Shown piece by piece: positions 54,640-63,723 of a DNA stretch of 64,000 nucleotides. The stretch comes from Caulobacter segnis (GTDB taxonomy: Bacteria > Pseudomonadota > Alphaproteobacteria > Caulobacterales > Caulobacteraceae). The first letter of the stretch is position 1. Each line of letters starts with the position of its first letter. The DNA is taken from the NCBI RefSeq assembly GCF_019931575.1, contig NZ_CP082923.1:3844001-3908000 (forward strand), in the 5' to 3' direction. The notes beneath the pieces were generated by a model. That model was not told the DNA's origin. It made no database searches and saw nothing but the letters and a program-made list of their open reading frames with translations. The position numbers were made by a program, and so were the translations under genes.

Positions 54640-56541
54640 GTGACCGATACGACCGCTGACCCCGACGCCTCGCCCCGCCTGATCGGCGCCGCCCTGATCA
54701 AGGACGAGGTCTCGCGCCTGCCCGACGCGCCCGGCGTCTACCGCATGATCGGCGAGGCCGACGAGGTCCTCTATGTCGGCAAGGCCAAGAGCCTGAAGAA
54801 ACGCGTCGTGCAGTACGCGCAAGGCCGCTTCCACACCAACCGCATCGCCCACATGGTCGACGCCACGCGAGCCATGGAGTTCGTCACCACCCGCACCGAA
54901 GCCGACGCCCTGCTGCTCGAGATCAACCTGATCAAGCAGCTCAAGCCCCGCTTCAACGTGCTGTTGCGCGACGACAAGAGCTTCCCCGAGATCGTCATTC
55001 GCCGCGACCATGACGCCCCGCAGCTGCGCAAGCACCGCGGCGCCCACACCCTCAAGGGCGACTATTTTGGGCCGTTCGCCAGCGCCTGGGCGGTGAACCG
55101 CACGCTCAACACCCTGCAGAAGGCGTTCCTGCTGCGCTCCTGCAGCGACAGCGTCTACGAGAGCCGCGACCGGCCCTGCATGCTGCACCAGATCAAGCGC
55201 TGCGCCGCCCCCTGCACCGGCCTGATCGGCAAGGACGACTACCAGGCCCTGGTCGACCAGGCCGAGGCCTTCCTGCGGGGCAAGTCTCGCGCGGTCATGG
55301 CGACCATGGCCAAGGAGATGGAGGCCGCCGCCGAGGACCTGGAGTTCGAGCGCGCCGCCCGCCTGCGCGACCGCATCCGCGCCCTGTCCAGCGTCGCCCA
55401 GGAGACCCAGATCAACCCCGAGACCGTGGAGGAGGCCGACGTCGTCGCCCTGCACGTCGAGGGCGGCCAGGCCTGCGTGCAGGTGTTCTTCTTCCGCGCC
55501 GGCCAGAACTGGGGCAACCGCGCCTACTTCCCGCGCGTCACCGGCAACGCCGAGGACACCGACGAGACCACCACCGAGGAACAGCGCATCCTCACCGCCT
55601 TCCTGGGCCAGTTCTACGACGACAAGCCGATCCCGCGCCTGATCCTCTCCAACCTGCAGCCGGCCGAGGCCGACCTGCTCTCGGAAGCCTTCGCCCTGAA
55701 GAGCGGCCGCAAGGTCGAGATCGCCACCCCCAAGCGCGGCGAGAAGGCCGACCTGGTCCAGCACGCCCTGACCAACGCCAAGGAGGCCCTGGGCCGCAAG
55801 ATGGCCGAGAGCGGCGCCCAGACCAAGCTGCTGGCCGGCGTCTGCGAGGCCTTCAAGCTTGAGGCGCCGCCCGAGCGGATCGAGGTCTACGACAACAGCC
55901 ACATCCAGGGCACGAACGCCGTCGGCGGCATGATCGTGGCGGGCCCGGAAGGCTTCATGAAGGGCCAGTACCGCAAGTTCAACATCAAGAGCACCGAGCT
56001 CACCCCCGGCGACGACTACGGCATGATGAAGGAGGTGCTGCGCCGCCGCTTCGCCCGCCTGGTCAAGGAGGAGGAAGAAGGCGACAGCGACAACCGCCCC
56101 GACCTCGTGCTGGTCGACGGCGGCAAGGGCCAGCTGGACGCGGCCCTGGAGATCATGGCCGACCTGGGCGTCGACGACATCGCCGTGGTCGGCGTCGCCA
56201 AGGGCCCCGACCGCGACGCCGGCCTCGAGCGCTTCTTCCTGCCCGACCAGCCGCCGTTCATGCTCGAGCCCAAGTCGCCGGTGCTCTACTACCTCCAGCG
56301 CCTGCGCGACGAAGCCCACCGCTTCGCCATCGGCGCCCACCGCACACGGCGGTCGATGGACCTGAAGAAGAACCCCCTCGACGAAATCGAAGGCGTCGGC
56401 CCCGGCCGCAAGAAGGCCCTGCTGCACGCCTTCGGGTCAGCCAAGGGCGTGGGCCGGGCCAGCGTGGAGGACCTGGTCAAGGTCGAGGGCGTGAGCCAGG
56501 CGCTGGCCGAGCGCATCCACGGCTTTTTCCGCAAGGGGTGA
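54640..56541 (+). CDS. uvrC: UvrABC excinuclease subunit C
   Basis: 633 residues. GIY-YIG nuclease domain ([30 protein letters not shown]), UVR domain ([20 protein letters not shown]), RNase H-like domain with catalytic Asp ([20 protein letters not shown]) and a C-terminal helix-hairpin-helix pair ([20 protein letters not shown]). It makes both incisions in nucleotide excision repair. The start is GTG 54640; the upstream frame belongs to the broken toxin. Confidence 0.97.
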   Translation: MTDTTADPDASPRLIGAALIKDEVSRLPDAPGVYRMIGEADEVLYVGKAKSLKKRVVQYAQGRFHTNRIAHMVDATRAMEFVTTRTEADALLLEINLIKQLKPRFNVLLRDDKSFPEIVIRRDHDAPQLRKHRGAHTLKGDYFGPFASAWAVNRTLNTLQKAFLLRSCSDSVYESRDRPCMLHQIKRCAAPCTGLIGKDDYQALVDQAEAFLRGKSRAVMATMAKEMEAAAEDLEFERAARLRDRIRALSSVAQETQINPETVEEADVVALHVEGGQACVQVFFFRAGQNWGNRAYFPRVTGNAEDTDETTTEEQRILTAFLGQFYDDKPIPRLILSNLQPAEADLLSEAFALKSGRKVEIATPKRGEKADLVQHALTNAKEALGRKMAESGAQTKLLAGVCEAFKLEAPPERIEVYDNSHIQGTNAVGGMIVAGPEGFMKGQYRKFNIKSTELTPGDDYGMMKEVLRRRFARLVKEEEEGDSDNRPDLVLVDGGKGQLDAALEIMADLGVDDIAVVGVAKGPDRDAGLERFFLPDQPPFMLEPKSPVLYYLQRLRDEAHRFAIGAHRTRRSMDLKKNPLDEIEGVGPGRKKALLHAFGSAKGVGRASVEDLVKVEGVSQALAERIHGFFRKG

Positions 56542-56580
56542 GGCCCTCTCCACGGGGGGAGAGAGCCTCGACCTGGCGCC

Positions 56581-57360
56581 TCAGTTCCCGCTCGCCGCCG
56601 TCTCGATCAGCTTCGACACCGCGTGCGGGTGCGAGATCATCACCACGTGCGAGGCGCCCGGCACGGTGACGACCTGCTTGGCGTGGGCGCGCTCGGCCAT
56701 CCACTTCATGGCGGCGGGTGGGATGTTGCGGTCGGCCTCGCCATAGACCCACCACGACGGCAGGGCCTTCCAGGCGGTGGCGACAGCCTTCTCGGCGCCG
56801 GCCGTGTCGGCCAGGGGGCGCTGGGCGACGGCCATCAGCCGGGCCTCGGCCACCGGCACGTCCGCGGCGAACTGGGCCGGGAACTTGGCCTGCTGGATGT
56901 AGAGATCGTGGCCGCCGCCGGGCAGGTCGACGGGCTTGTCCAGGGTGGGCGGCAGGGTGCTGCCCGGGAACTTGCCGGTCAGGTCGAAGATGCTCTCACC
57001 GACCTCGGGCGCGAAGGCGGCGACATAGACCAGCCCCTTGACGTTGGCGGCCCCGTCGGCGGCGGCCGAGATCACCGCGCCGCCATAGGAATGGCCGACC
57101 AGGATCACCGGACCGGGGATGGAATTGATCACCGTGCGCACGGCGGCGGCGTCGCTGGCCACGCCGCGCAGGGGGTTGGCGGCGGCCACGACGGCGTAGC
57201 CGTCGCGGGTCAGGTCGGCGACCACGCCGTTCCAGCTGCTGCTGTCGGCGAAGGCCCCGTGCACCAGCACGACGGTGGGCTTGGCCGGCTCGGCGGCATA
57301 GGCGGCGGACAGGCCGGTCAGGCTGAAGGCCAGGGCGAAGGCGGCGGTCTTGAAGGACAT
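56581..57360 (-). CDS. Exported alpha/beta-hydrolase
   Basis: 259 residues with a signal peptide (AFALAFSLTGLSAAYAAEP). VVLVHGAFADSSSW, the nucleophile elbow ILVGHSYGGAVIS (Ser), and the catalytic His in PGASHVVMISHPHAV. It belongs to the group of exported esterases widely annotated as alpha/beta fold hydrolases. It is convergent with uvrC. The substrate is unknown. Confidence 0.88.
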   Translation of the reverse strand: MSFKTAAFALAFSLTGLSAAYAAEPAKPTVVLVHGAFADSSSWNGVVADLTRDGYAVVAAANPLRGVASDAAAVRTVINSIPGPVILVGHSYGGAVISAAADGAANVKGLVYVAAFAPEVGESIFDLTGKFPGSTLPPTLDKPVDLPGGGHDLYIQQAKFPAQFAADVPVAEARLMAVAQRPLADTAGAEKAVATAWKALPSWWVYGEADRNIPPAAMKWMAERAHAKQVVTVPGASHVVMISHPHAVSKLIETAASGN

Positions 57361-57433
57361 GGAGGATCTCCTGAGAGCGTGCGTGATGCGCTGAATGACG
57401 GGGAAAGCGGACAGGTCTTGGAGGAACGGAAGC

Positions 57434-58498
57434 CTATCCGAAGGTGAAGACGTAGGCGCGAACGCCCGGATCGAGGAACGCGACCTCGAAAATCCGGTCG
57501 GCGACGGGGCCGGCCTGACGGACAAGCTGATACATGCGGGGGCGGTCGACCACGCCCTGGCCGTCGGCGCCGACGTCGACGCCATGATCGGAGCCCGGCG
57601 CCGCGCTGTCCAGACGCACGCGATAGCGTACAGGACCGGCCGACGGCGCCAGCACCATGTGCAGGTCGCGGGCTCGGAAATGGTGGGCGATCCCGCCGCC
57701 CGCCGCACCGGTCGCGAACTCGTCGCCCACGGTCCAGGCGCCCGTCAGGCTCCAGCGGTTCAGCGGCAGGGCGCGCGGCGACTCGTAAGTCCGCGCGACA
57801 TCGCGCGCCTGGCCACCTGGCGAGGCGAAGCCACTGGCCTGGGCGTAGCCGACATAGGTCTCGCCCGAGCCGAGGTCATCCCAGTCCGCCGCCAGTTCGG
57901 GGCCGACGCCGGCCGGTGGCCGCGCATCGCCCGACACGCTCAGCAGCCGCTGAATCAGGCGCTCGGTGGACTCGTACTGGCCCTCGCCGGCGACGCGGCC
58001 GCGCACGCGTCCCTCACCGTCCATGATGTAGAAGGCCGGCCAGGCGTTGTTGCCGAAGGCGCTCCAGATGCGGCGGTCGCTGTCCAGCACAACGGGAAAG
58101 TCGACGCCCAGATCGCCCAGCGCCTGATGCACGTTCGACGCCTCGGCCTCGAAGGCGAACTCGGGCGTGTGGACGCCGATCACCGTCAGGCCCCGATCGC
58201 CGTAGCGGGCTTTCCAGCCGCGCAGATAGGGCAGGATCCGCAGGCTGTTGATGCAGGAATAGGTCCAGAAGCAGACCACCACCGTCCTGCCCCGCAACGC
58301 GGCGGCGTCCAGGGGCGGGCTGTTCAGCCAGGTCGGCGACAGCCGCAGGGCGTCCAGGATCGGCGAGGGCTGGAAGGCGCGCGCCAGAGCCTGGCGGGCC
58401 GGCGGGAGGGCCAGAGCGCCGCCCAGAGCCAGGGGAATCACACCGCCGGCGGCCGCCTTCAGCCAGTCCCGGCGGGTCGGGTTCGAAGGGGTGGTCAT
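57434..58498 (-). CDS. Tat-exported thioredoxin-like (TlpA/redoxin) protein with C-terminal DipZ-like domain
   Basis: 354 residues. Tat signal TRRDWLKAAAGGVIPLALGG. The redoxin domain reads VVVCFWTYSCINSLRILPYL, so the usual CxxC is CxxS (CINS). It is followed by TVIGVHTPEFAFE and WPAFYIMDGEGRVRG. The C-terminal 150 residues (SGETYVGYAQASGFASPGG ... LPLNRWSLTGAWTVGDEFAT) match the domain found after the thioredoxin fold in DipZ-type proteins. It sits 11 bp after the hydrolase gene. One Cys points to a reductase or peroxidase-like role rather than disulfide exchange. Confidence 0.85.
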   Translation of the reverse strand: MTTPSNPTRRDWLKAAAGGVIPLALGGALALPPARQALARAFQPSPILDALRLSPTWLNSPPLDAAALRGRTVVVCFWTYSCINSLRILPYLRGWKARYGDRGLTVIGVHTPEFAFEAEASNVHQALGDLGVDFPVVLDSDRRIWSAFGNNAWPAFYIMDGEGRVRGRVAGEGQYESTERLIQRLLSVSGDARPPAGVGPELAADWDDLGSGETYVGYAQASGFASPGGQARDVARTYESPRALPLNRWSLTGAWTVGDEFATGAAGGGIAHHFRARDLHMVLAPSAGPVRYRVRLDSAAPGSDHGVDVGADGQGVVDRPRMYQLVRQAGPVADRIFEVAFLDPGVRAYVFTFG

Positions 58499-58509
58499 GG
58501 CGTTCTCCT

Positions 58510-59508
58510 TCAAGCCCAACCCGCCACATCCAGAACCGCTCGCGCGAACGCCTCCGGCGCCTCCTGCGGCAGGTTGTGACCCACGCCGCCCGCGATCAGG
58601 CGGTGCGCGTATCGCCCCTTGAACTTGCCGGCATAGGCCGCCGGCTCTGGGTGCGGGGCGGCGTTGGCGTCGCCTTCCATCGTGATGGTGGGGACGGTGA
58701 TGTCGGGGCGCTGGGCCAGGCGGGCCTCCAGGGCGTCGAAGCGGGGCTCGCCGCGCGACAGGCCCAGGCGCCAGCGGTAGTTGTCGATGGTGATGGCCAC
58801 GTGGTCGGGATTGGCCAGCGAGGCGGCCGACCGGGCGAAGGTCGCATCGTCGAAGGCCCAGCGGGGCGAGGCCGTCTTCCAGATCAGCCGGGCGAAGGCC
58901 TGCGTGTTCTGAGCGTAGCCGGCCGCGCCGCGCGCGGTGGCGAAGTAGAACTGGTACCACCAGGACAGCTCGGCTTCCGGCGGCAGCGGCGCGGCGTTGG
59001 CCTGCTGGCCGGCGATCAGGTAGCCGCTGACGCTGACCAGGGCCACGACCCGCTCGGGCCACAGGGCCGCGACGATGTCGGCCGTGCGCGCGCCCCAGTC
59101 GAAGCCGGCCAGCACGGCCTTCGGGATGTTCAACGCGTCCATCAGGGCGATGACGTCGGTGGCCAGGGCGGCCGGCTGGCCGTTGCGCGGCGTGGCGACC
59201 GAGCGGAAGCGGGTCGAGCCGTAGCCGCGCAGATGCGGGACGATCACCCGCTTGCCGGCGGCGGCCAGGATCGGGGCGACCTGCGCGAAGGCGTGGATGT
59301 CGTAGGACCAGCCGTGCAGCAGGATTACCGGCTGTCCGGACGCCGGGCCGAGCTCGGCATAGCCGACGTCGAGGTCGCCGGCCGCGACCTGGCGCAAGGT
59401 CCAAGTGGGCGCGCCGGCGGCGGCGCGGGCGAGGGTCGGGGCGACGGCGGCCAGCGCCCCGAAGGCGGCGGCGGCGCGGAACAGGGCGCGGCGATTCAGG
59501 GCGGACAT
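58510..59508 (-). CDS. Exported alpha/beta-hydrolase with Asp nucleophile (epoxide-hydrolase-like)
   Basis: 332 residues. The N-terminal NRRALFRAAAAFGALAAVAP is Tat-like. VILLHGWSYDIHAF, the nucleophile elbow AVLAGFDWGARTADIV with Asp in place of Ser, and the His in GGVGHNLPQEAP. An Asp nucleophile is typical of epoxide hydrolases, haloalkane dehalogenases and fluoroacetate dehalogenases. It forms an operon with the redoxin gene. Confidence 0.85.
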   Translation of the reverse strand: MSALNRRALFRAAAAFGALAAVAPTLARAAAGAPTWTLRQVAAGDLDVGYAELGPASGQPVILLHGWSYDIHAFAQVAPILAAAGKRVIVPHLRGYGSTRFRSVATPRNGQPAALATDVIALMDALNIPKAVLAGFDWGARTADIVAALWPERVVALVSVSGYLIAGQQANAAPLPPEAELSWWYQFYFATARGAAGYAQNTQAFARLIWKTASPRWAFDDATFARSAASLANPDHVAITIDNYRWRLGLSRGEPRFDALEARLAQRPDITVPTITMEGDANAAPHPEPAAYAGKFKGRYAHRLIAGGVGHNLPQEAPEAFARAVLDVAGWA

Positions 59509-59547
59509 GACGGCGTTTCCTTCGGACGGCGAAGAGAGAGGATCGAA

Positions 59548-59584
59548 AAGCGCCGCGTCCGGGAGGGGAGCGGACGCGGCGCTT
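59548..59584 (-). terminator. Terminator after ohr
   Basis: Perfect 14-bp stem AAGCGCCGCGTCCG/CGGACGCGGCGCTT with a 9-nt loop, continuing TTCG on the minus strand. It lies 12 bp 3' of ohr and ends its message before the hydrolase gene. Confidence 0.85.
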
Positions 59585-59595
59585 CCCGCGCGGGC

Positions 59596-60015
59596 TCAGA
59601 CGAGGGTCAGGGTCACGTCGATATTGCCGCGCGTGGCCTTGGAGTACGGGCAGGTCTGGTGGGCGGCGTCGATCAGGGCGCGGCCGACGGTCGGGTCCAG
59701 GCCCGGCAGACTGACGTTCAGGCGGGCCTGCAGCTGATAGGCGTCGCCGACCTTGCCCAGGTCGATCTCGGCGTCGACGGCGGTGGCGGCCGGCAGGGCC
59801 ACGCCCTGGGCGCGGGCGGCCAGGCCCATGGCGCCGATGAAGCAGGCCGACCAGCCGGCGGCCAGCAGCTGCTCGGGGTTCGTGCCGGGCGCGGCGGCGC
59901 CCGGAGGCGACAGGCGGGTCTCCAGCTTGCCGTCGTCGCTGCGGGCCGCGCCGTCGCGGCCGCCGGTGACATGGACGCGGCCGGTATAGAGGACGGTGTC
60001 GATCGGGGTGGTCAT
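59596..60015 (-). CDS. ohr: Organic hydroperoxide resistance protein Ohr
   Basis: 139 residues of the OsmC/Ohr family, thiol peroxidases that reduce fatty-acid hydroperoxides with lipoyl-linked electrons. The peroxidatic Cys lies in GWSACFIGAM and the resolving Cys in AHQTCPYSKATRGN; the Arg is also expected in the N-terminal strand. It is divergent from ohrR across a 146-bp region with three palindromes. Confidence 0.95.
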   Translation of the reverse strand: MTTPIDTVLYTGRVHVTGGRDGAARSDDGKLETRLSPPGAAAPGTNPEQLLAAGWSACFIGAMGLAARAQGVALPAATAVDAEIDLGKVGDAYQLQARLNVSLPGLDPTVGRALIDAAHQTCPYSKATRGNIDVTLTLV

Positions 60016-60034
60016 GGCTCGATTTCCTTTTTAG

Positions 60035-60115
60035 ATCGGATACGATGTAATCGGTACCGATGTGATATGTCGCGCCAAACACCTTTGTCAACCTTCCGAT
60101 TTCATCGGATCCGAT
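60035..60115. promoter_or_regulatory. Triplicate palindromes, ohr/ohrR region
   Basis: Three copies of a 12-bp motif: ATCGGATACGAT (60035-60046, imperfect), ATCGGTACCGAT (60050-60061, perfect) and ATCGGATCCGAT (60104-60115, perfect). The first two are 15 bp apart. They are probably OhrR operators for both divergent promoters, though the sequence differs from the TACAATT-type OhrR box known in other bacteria. Confidence 0.7.
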
Positions 60116-60161
60116 TTATATTGAAGCCAGCATCATTCGCCGCCCGCCTAGAAAGGCCGCC

Positions 60162-60647
60162 ATGTCCGACGCCGACGCCCCGCCCGCCCTGCCGAAACTG
60201 GGCGATTTCCTGTGTTTCGCGGTCTATTCCGCCAACCTCGCCTATGGCCGCGCCTACAAGCCGATCCTGGACGCCCTGGGCGTGACCTACACCCAGTGGA
60301 TCATCATCGTGGCCCTGTGGGAGCAGGACGGCCAAAGCGTGAAGAGCCTGGGCGACAAGCTGTTCCTGGAGTCCAACACCCTGACTCCGATCCTCAAGAA
60401 GCTGGAGGGCCAGGGCTTCCTGACCCGCCAGCGCGATCCGGCCGACGAGCGCCAGGTGATCGTCAGCCTGACCCCGGCCGGCCGGGCCCTACGCGAACAG
60501 GGCGCCCAGCGCACCCTGGTCGCGGCCACCGGCCTGGAGCGCGAGGAGTTCGTCCGCACCCAGAAGACCATCACCAAGGTGCGCGACAACCTGATCCGGC
60601 ACGTGGCCCGCGAAGGGGACGACACGGGCGCCGCCGCCGACATCTGA
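60162..60647 (+). CDS. ohrR: Organic-peroxide-sensing MarR-family regulator OhrR
   Basis: 161 residues. MarR winged helix (TQWIIIVALWEQDGQSVKSL, then NTLTPILKKLEGQGFLTRQR) with the reactive N-terminal cysteine, Cys18, in LGDFLCFAVYSANLAYGRAY, as in one-Cys/two-Cys OhrR. Peroxide oxidises the Cys and releases the DNA. It is divergent from ohr. Confidence 0.94.
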   Translation: MSDADAPPALPKLGDFLCFAVYSANLAYGRAYKPILDALGVTYTQWIIIVALWEQDGQSVKSLGDKLFLESNTLTPILKKLEGQGFLTRQRDPADERQVIVSLTPAGRALREQGAQRTLVAATGLEREEFVRTQKTITKVRDNLIRHVAREGDDTGAAADI

Positions 60648-60707
60648 GCCCTTGACCGCCGCCCCACCGCCGGCGAAAGCTCCTCAACCTTAGATCGCGG
60701 AGCGTTC

Positions 60708-61862
60708 ATGCGCGGCTTGTTGCTTCTGGCCCGGGCGGCCCTGGTCCCGGTCGTCCTGCTCCCCAGCGTTGCCGGCGCGGTCATCCCGCCGCCGCCCAGC
60801 GATCCCAAGGCCCCGGTCAAGCTGGTCAGCTTCGCGCCGCCGCCGGCCAGCGTGACCTGCGCGGGCGGCCCCGTCCGGCTGCTGGAGGGCGCGACGCCGC
60901 CGCCCAAGGTCTGGCAGGTCTGGATGCCGCCGGTCGGCCAGGCTGGCATGCCGCCGTACACGCCGCCCCCGCCGCCGACCAGCGAGGTCTACGGCTTCTC
61001 GATCACCGCCGACGGCCACGCGCAGGACCTCAAGCGCAAGACCCTGTCCGGCGGGCCGGGCGTCTGGAACACCGAGGAGCTGGCCGCCATCCTGGCCAGC
61101 TGGCGGTTCGCGCCCGGCGCGGCGGCCACGGACTGCCAGGTCGACCTGGCGCCCAGCTACCAGCCGCTGGCCGAGGCCTCTCCCGCCAAGCTGTTCGAGG
61201 CCCTGGCCGCCGAGCCGCGCAACGCGCCGCAGCTGCTGCGCAAGGCCGTGGCGGTCGGCGGCGACTGCGGCGGCGCCAGCCGGCGCCGACCCGAGACGAT
61301 CGTCTATCCCGACACCCGTCCCTTCGACGACAAGACCGTCGATCCGGCCTGGGCGGGGCTGACCTTCGACATCGACGCCGCCGGGGCCACGCGCAACGTC
61401 CAGGTCGTCGCCCAGCACGGCGCGCCCGCCTTCGCCGCGGCCGCCGCCGGCGCGATCGCCAAGGGCCGCTACTTCCCCGGCCCGCCGCGCACCCGCTGCT
61501 ACGTCGCGTTCAAGGCCATGCCCAAGGCCACCGAGGCGCCCCGGCGCGAGACCCCGCCGCCCGCCGACGACGAGGCCTGCAAGATCACCCGCGAGGAACT
61601 GAACCTGCCCGAGGACAAGTTCTTCCCGCCGGCCTTCGCCAAGCAGCGGGTCGGCGGCCGGGCGCTGTTGCGCTTCGACGTGGCGCCCTGGGGCCAGATC
61701 GGCGCGGTCGAGGTGCTGGAGAGCCAGCCCACCGCCACTTTCGGCGACGCCGCCCGCATGCTGCTGGCCAGCGCCCGCCCCAAGCCGCAGGCCACCGGCC
61801 ATCACGGCTGCGTCGTGCCGATGGTCTACGCGATCCCGGCCATTCCCGACGAGACGGACTGA
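60708..61862 (+). CDS. Exported protein with three TonB-C-like repeats
   Basis: 384 residues with a signal peptide (LLLLARAALVPVVLLPSVAG). A Pro-rich segment is followed by three similar units: VYGFSITADGHAQDLKRKTL ... WRFAPG, AGLTFDIDAAGATRNVQVVA ... GRYFPGPP, and GRALLRFDVAPWGQIGAVEV ... SARPKP. These are the TonB C-terminal (energy-transducer) fold used in periplasmic proteins of Caulobacterales. There is no N-terminal membrane anchor beyond the signal, so it is not a TonB itself. Confidence 0.75.
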   Translation: MRGLLLLARAALVPVVLLPSVAGAVIPPPPSDPKAPVKLVSFAPPPASVTCAGGPVRLLEGATPPPKVWQVWMPPVGQAGMPPYTPPPPPTSEVYGFSITADGHAQDLKRKTLSGGPGVWNTEELAAILASWRFAPGAAATDCQVDLAPSYQPLAEASPAKLFEALAAEPRNAPQLLRKAVAVGGDCGGASRRRPETIVYPDTRPFDDKTVDPAWAGLTFDIDAAGATRNVQVVAQHGAPAFAAAAAGAIAKGRYFPGPPRTRCYVAFKAMPKATEAPRRETPPPADDEACKITREELNLPEDKFFPPAFAKQRVGGRALLRFDVAPWGQIGAVEVLESQPTATFGDAARMLLASARPKPQATGHHGCVVPMVYAIPAIPDETD

Positions 61863-61977
61863 GCGTCTCCGTCCGCGCCCTGACGGCTCTCGGTGGGAAT
61901 TCCTTTACGCCCGGCTGCAACCAAACCGCTCCGCCCCCGTTTGATAGCTTGAGTATTTTTTCCGAACGGGGGCCGTC

Positions 61978-62547
61978 ATGGACCATCACGACCAGAAGAC
62001 CTTCGAACGCGATCTGATCGCCCTGATCCCGCATCTGCGGGCTTTCGCGCGCTCGCTGTGCGGCGACGCCACCGCCGCCGACGACCTGGCGCAGGACGCC
62101 GTCGCCAAGGCCTGGGCCAGCCGCAACAGCTTCACCATGGGCACCAACATGAAGGCCTGGACCTTCATGATCCTGCGCAACCAGTTCTATTCCGACAAGC
62201 GCCGCAGCTGGCGCTCGGTGGCCCTGGACCAGGAGACCGCCGAACGGACCCTGGTGGCCAACACCAATTTCGACAGCGCCATCGCCCTGGACGACCTGCG
62301 CCAGGCGATGATGATGCTGCCCGAGAACCAGCGCGAGGCCCTGATCCTGATCGGCGCCGGCGGGTTCAGCTACGAGGAGGCGGCCGAGGTGATCGGCGTC
62401 GCCGTCGGCACGGTCAAGAGCCGCGTCAGCCGCGCCCGCGCCGACCTGGTCCGCATCTTCGAGACCGGCGACTACGAACGCGACGGCCTCCCGGTGCACG
62501 AGGCCATGGGCTCGATGCTGCGGGCGCTGGAACGCCTGGCGGCTTAA
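61978..62547 (+). CDS. ECF sigma factor, EcfG/SigT-SigU-like
   Basis: 189 residues. Region 2 LIPHLRAFARSLCGDATAAD ... DLAQDAVAKAWASRNSF, then TNMKAWTFMILRNQFYSDKR; region 4 LPENQREALILIGAGGFSYEEAAEVIGVAVGTVKSRVSRARA. The GTNMKAW...ILRNQFYS stretch is typical of the ECF15 (general stress) group. There is no NepR anti-sigma gene next door, unlike SigT, so it may be the SigU-type paralogue. Its stop shares two bases with that of the convergent kynU. Confidence 0.85.
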   Translation: MDHHDQKTFERDLIALIPHLRAFARSLCGDATAADDLAQDAVAKAWASRNSFTMGTNMKAWTFMILRNQFYSDKRRSWRSVALDQETAERTLVANTNFDSAIALDDLRQAMMMLPENQREALILIGAGGFSYEEAAEVIGVAVGTVKSRVSRARADLVRIFETGDYERDGLPVHEAMGSMLRALERLAA

Positions 62548-63707
62548 GGCTCCAGCGCGGCGCACGCCGCGCGGAACGCCTCCACATGCGCCTCGTCGTG
62601 ATAGATCGACAGCCCGACGCGCAGCACGTCGTCGCGGACATCGACCACCACGCCCTTCTCGGCCAGCGCCTGCTTCCAGGCGCTGGCCTTTTCGTGTCGC
62701 AGGGCCAGGAACCGCGCCGAAGGGCCGGTGCCTGGCGGGTTCAGCACGACCGCGTCCTTCAGCGGCCCGGCCTCGCCCAGGGCGATCCTGGCCAGCAGCA
62801 CCGACTTCAGCCGGGCGACGTGCCGCGCCATCGCCGTGGTGGTCAGGCCCTCGCGCTCCAGCATCGTCCCCGCCGCCACGAAGCGGTAGAGGCCCGACGG
62901 GTCGAAGGTCGCGCCCAGGAAGCGGCCGGCGTCGCGGACGTAGCCCACGCCGCCGGGCGGGCCTTCCAGGTCGCCGAACTCGGCGTACCAGCCGGTCAGC
63001 ACGGGACGGGGGCCGAAGCCTGGCGGGGCGTGCAGGAACGCCGCCCCCTCCCCGGCCATGGCGTACTTGTAGCCGCCGGCCAGGTAGAAGATCCGGTCGG
63101 CCACCGCCGACAGGTCGGTCGAGACGGCGCGGAAGCCGTGATAGCCGTCGACCACGACCCACGGCCCCTCGGGCCGGGCCAGGTCGGCCAGCTCGAACAC
63201 GCGGTCGAACACCAGGCCGGTCTTGAAGAACACGTGGCTGGCGAAGATCAGGTCGTGACCGCCTTCGCGCGCCGCCGCCAGGAACCGTTCGGCGAGGTCG
63301 GGACCTTCGCTGCCTACCAGGGTCAGTTCGATCTCGCCGGCCTCGACCCAGCGCTGGGCCTGGCGGCGGAACGAATGGAACTCGCCGTCCGTGGCCAGCA
63401 CCCGCACCGGGCCGGAACGGTCGACAGCCGATAGCAGCACGGCCAGCAAGGAATGGGTGTTGGGCGCGAAGACCACCGTTTCCGGCGACGGCAGCTTCAG
63501 TTCGCGCGCCACCAGGCCCTGGGCGGCCGGGTAGACCTCGCCCAGCACCTTGTCCCACTTGTGGTCGGCCAGGACGGCGGCGTCGCGCCAGGCGTCGACC
63601 TGGGCGTCCAGGGTGACGTCCGGCCACAGGTGATGGCTGTGGGCGGCCATGTGCAGGCGGTCCGGAACGCCCAGCGCCCGCGAGAACAGGTCCTTGCGCG
63701 CGCTCAT
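62544..63707 (-). CDS. kynU: Class-V aminotransferase-fold PLP enzyme, probable kynureninase
   Basis: 387 residues. The PLP lysine is in FYLAGGYKYAMAGEGAAFLH and the PLP-binding Asp/His in VVVDGYHGFRA. It lacks the classical LDGNSLG opening (here HMAAHSHHLWPDVTLDAQ), so it belongs to a distinct branch. The link to tryptophan breakdown is the gene order: it starts 16 bp after tryptophan 2,3-dioxygenase. The function is therefore inferred from context. Confidence 0.75.
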   Translation of the reverse strand: MSARKDLFSRALGVPDRLHMAAHSHHLWPDVTLDAQVDAWRDAAVLADHKWDKVLGEVYPAAQGLVARELKLPSPETVVFAPNTHSLLAVLLSAVDRSGPVRVLATDGEFHSFRRQAQRWVEAGEIELTLVGSEGPDLAERFLAAAREGGHDLIFASHVFFKTGLVFDRVFELADLARPEGPWVVVDGYHGFRAVSTDLSAVADRIFYLAGGYKYAMAGEGAAFLHAPPGFGPRPVLTGWYAEFGDLEGPPGGVGYVRDAGRFLGATFDPSGLYRFVAAGTMLEREGLTTTAMARHVARLKSVLLARIALGEAGPLKDAVVLNPPGTGPSARFLALRHEKASAWKQALAEKGVVVDVRDDVLRVGLSIYHDEAHVEAFRAACAALEP

Positions 63708-63723
63708 TACAGCTTGATCCTCG

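Noticed and set aside
54328..56541. UvrC with a 104-residue N-terminal extension
   Set aside because: The extension is the broken ParE toxin in frame by chance; GTG 54640 begins the GIY-YIG domain correctly.
57434..60091. An 885-codon minus-strand ORF
   Set aside because: It is the redoxin frame read back through the hydrolase and ohr genes; the real start is ATG 58498.
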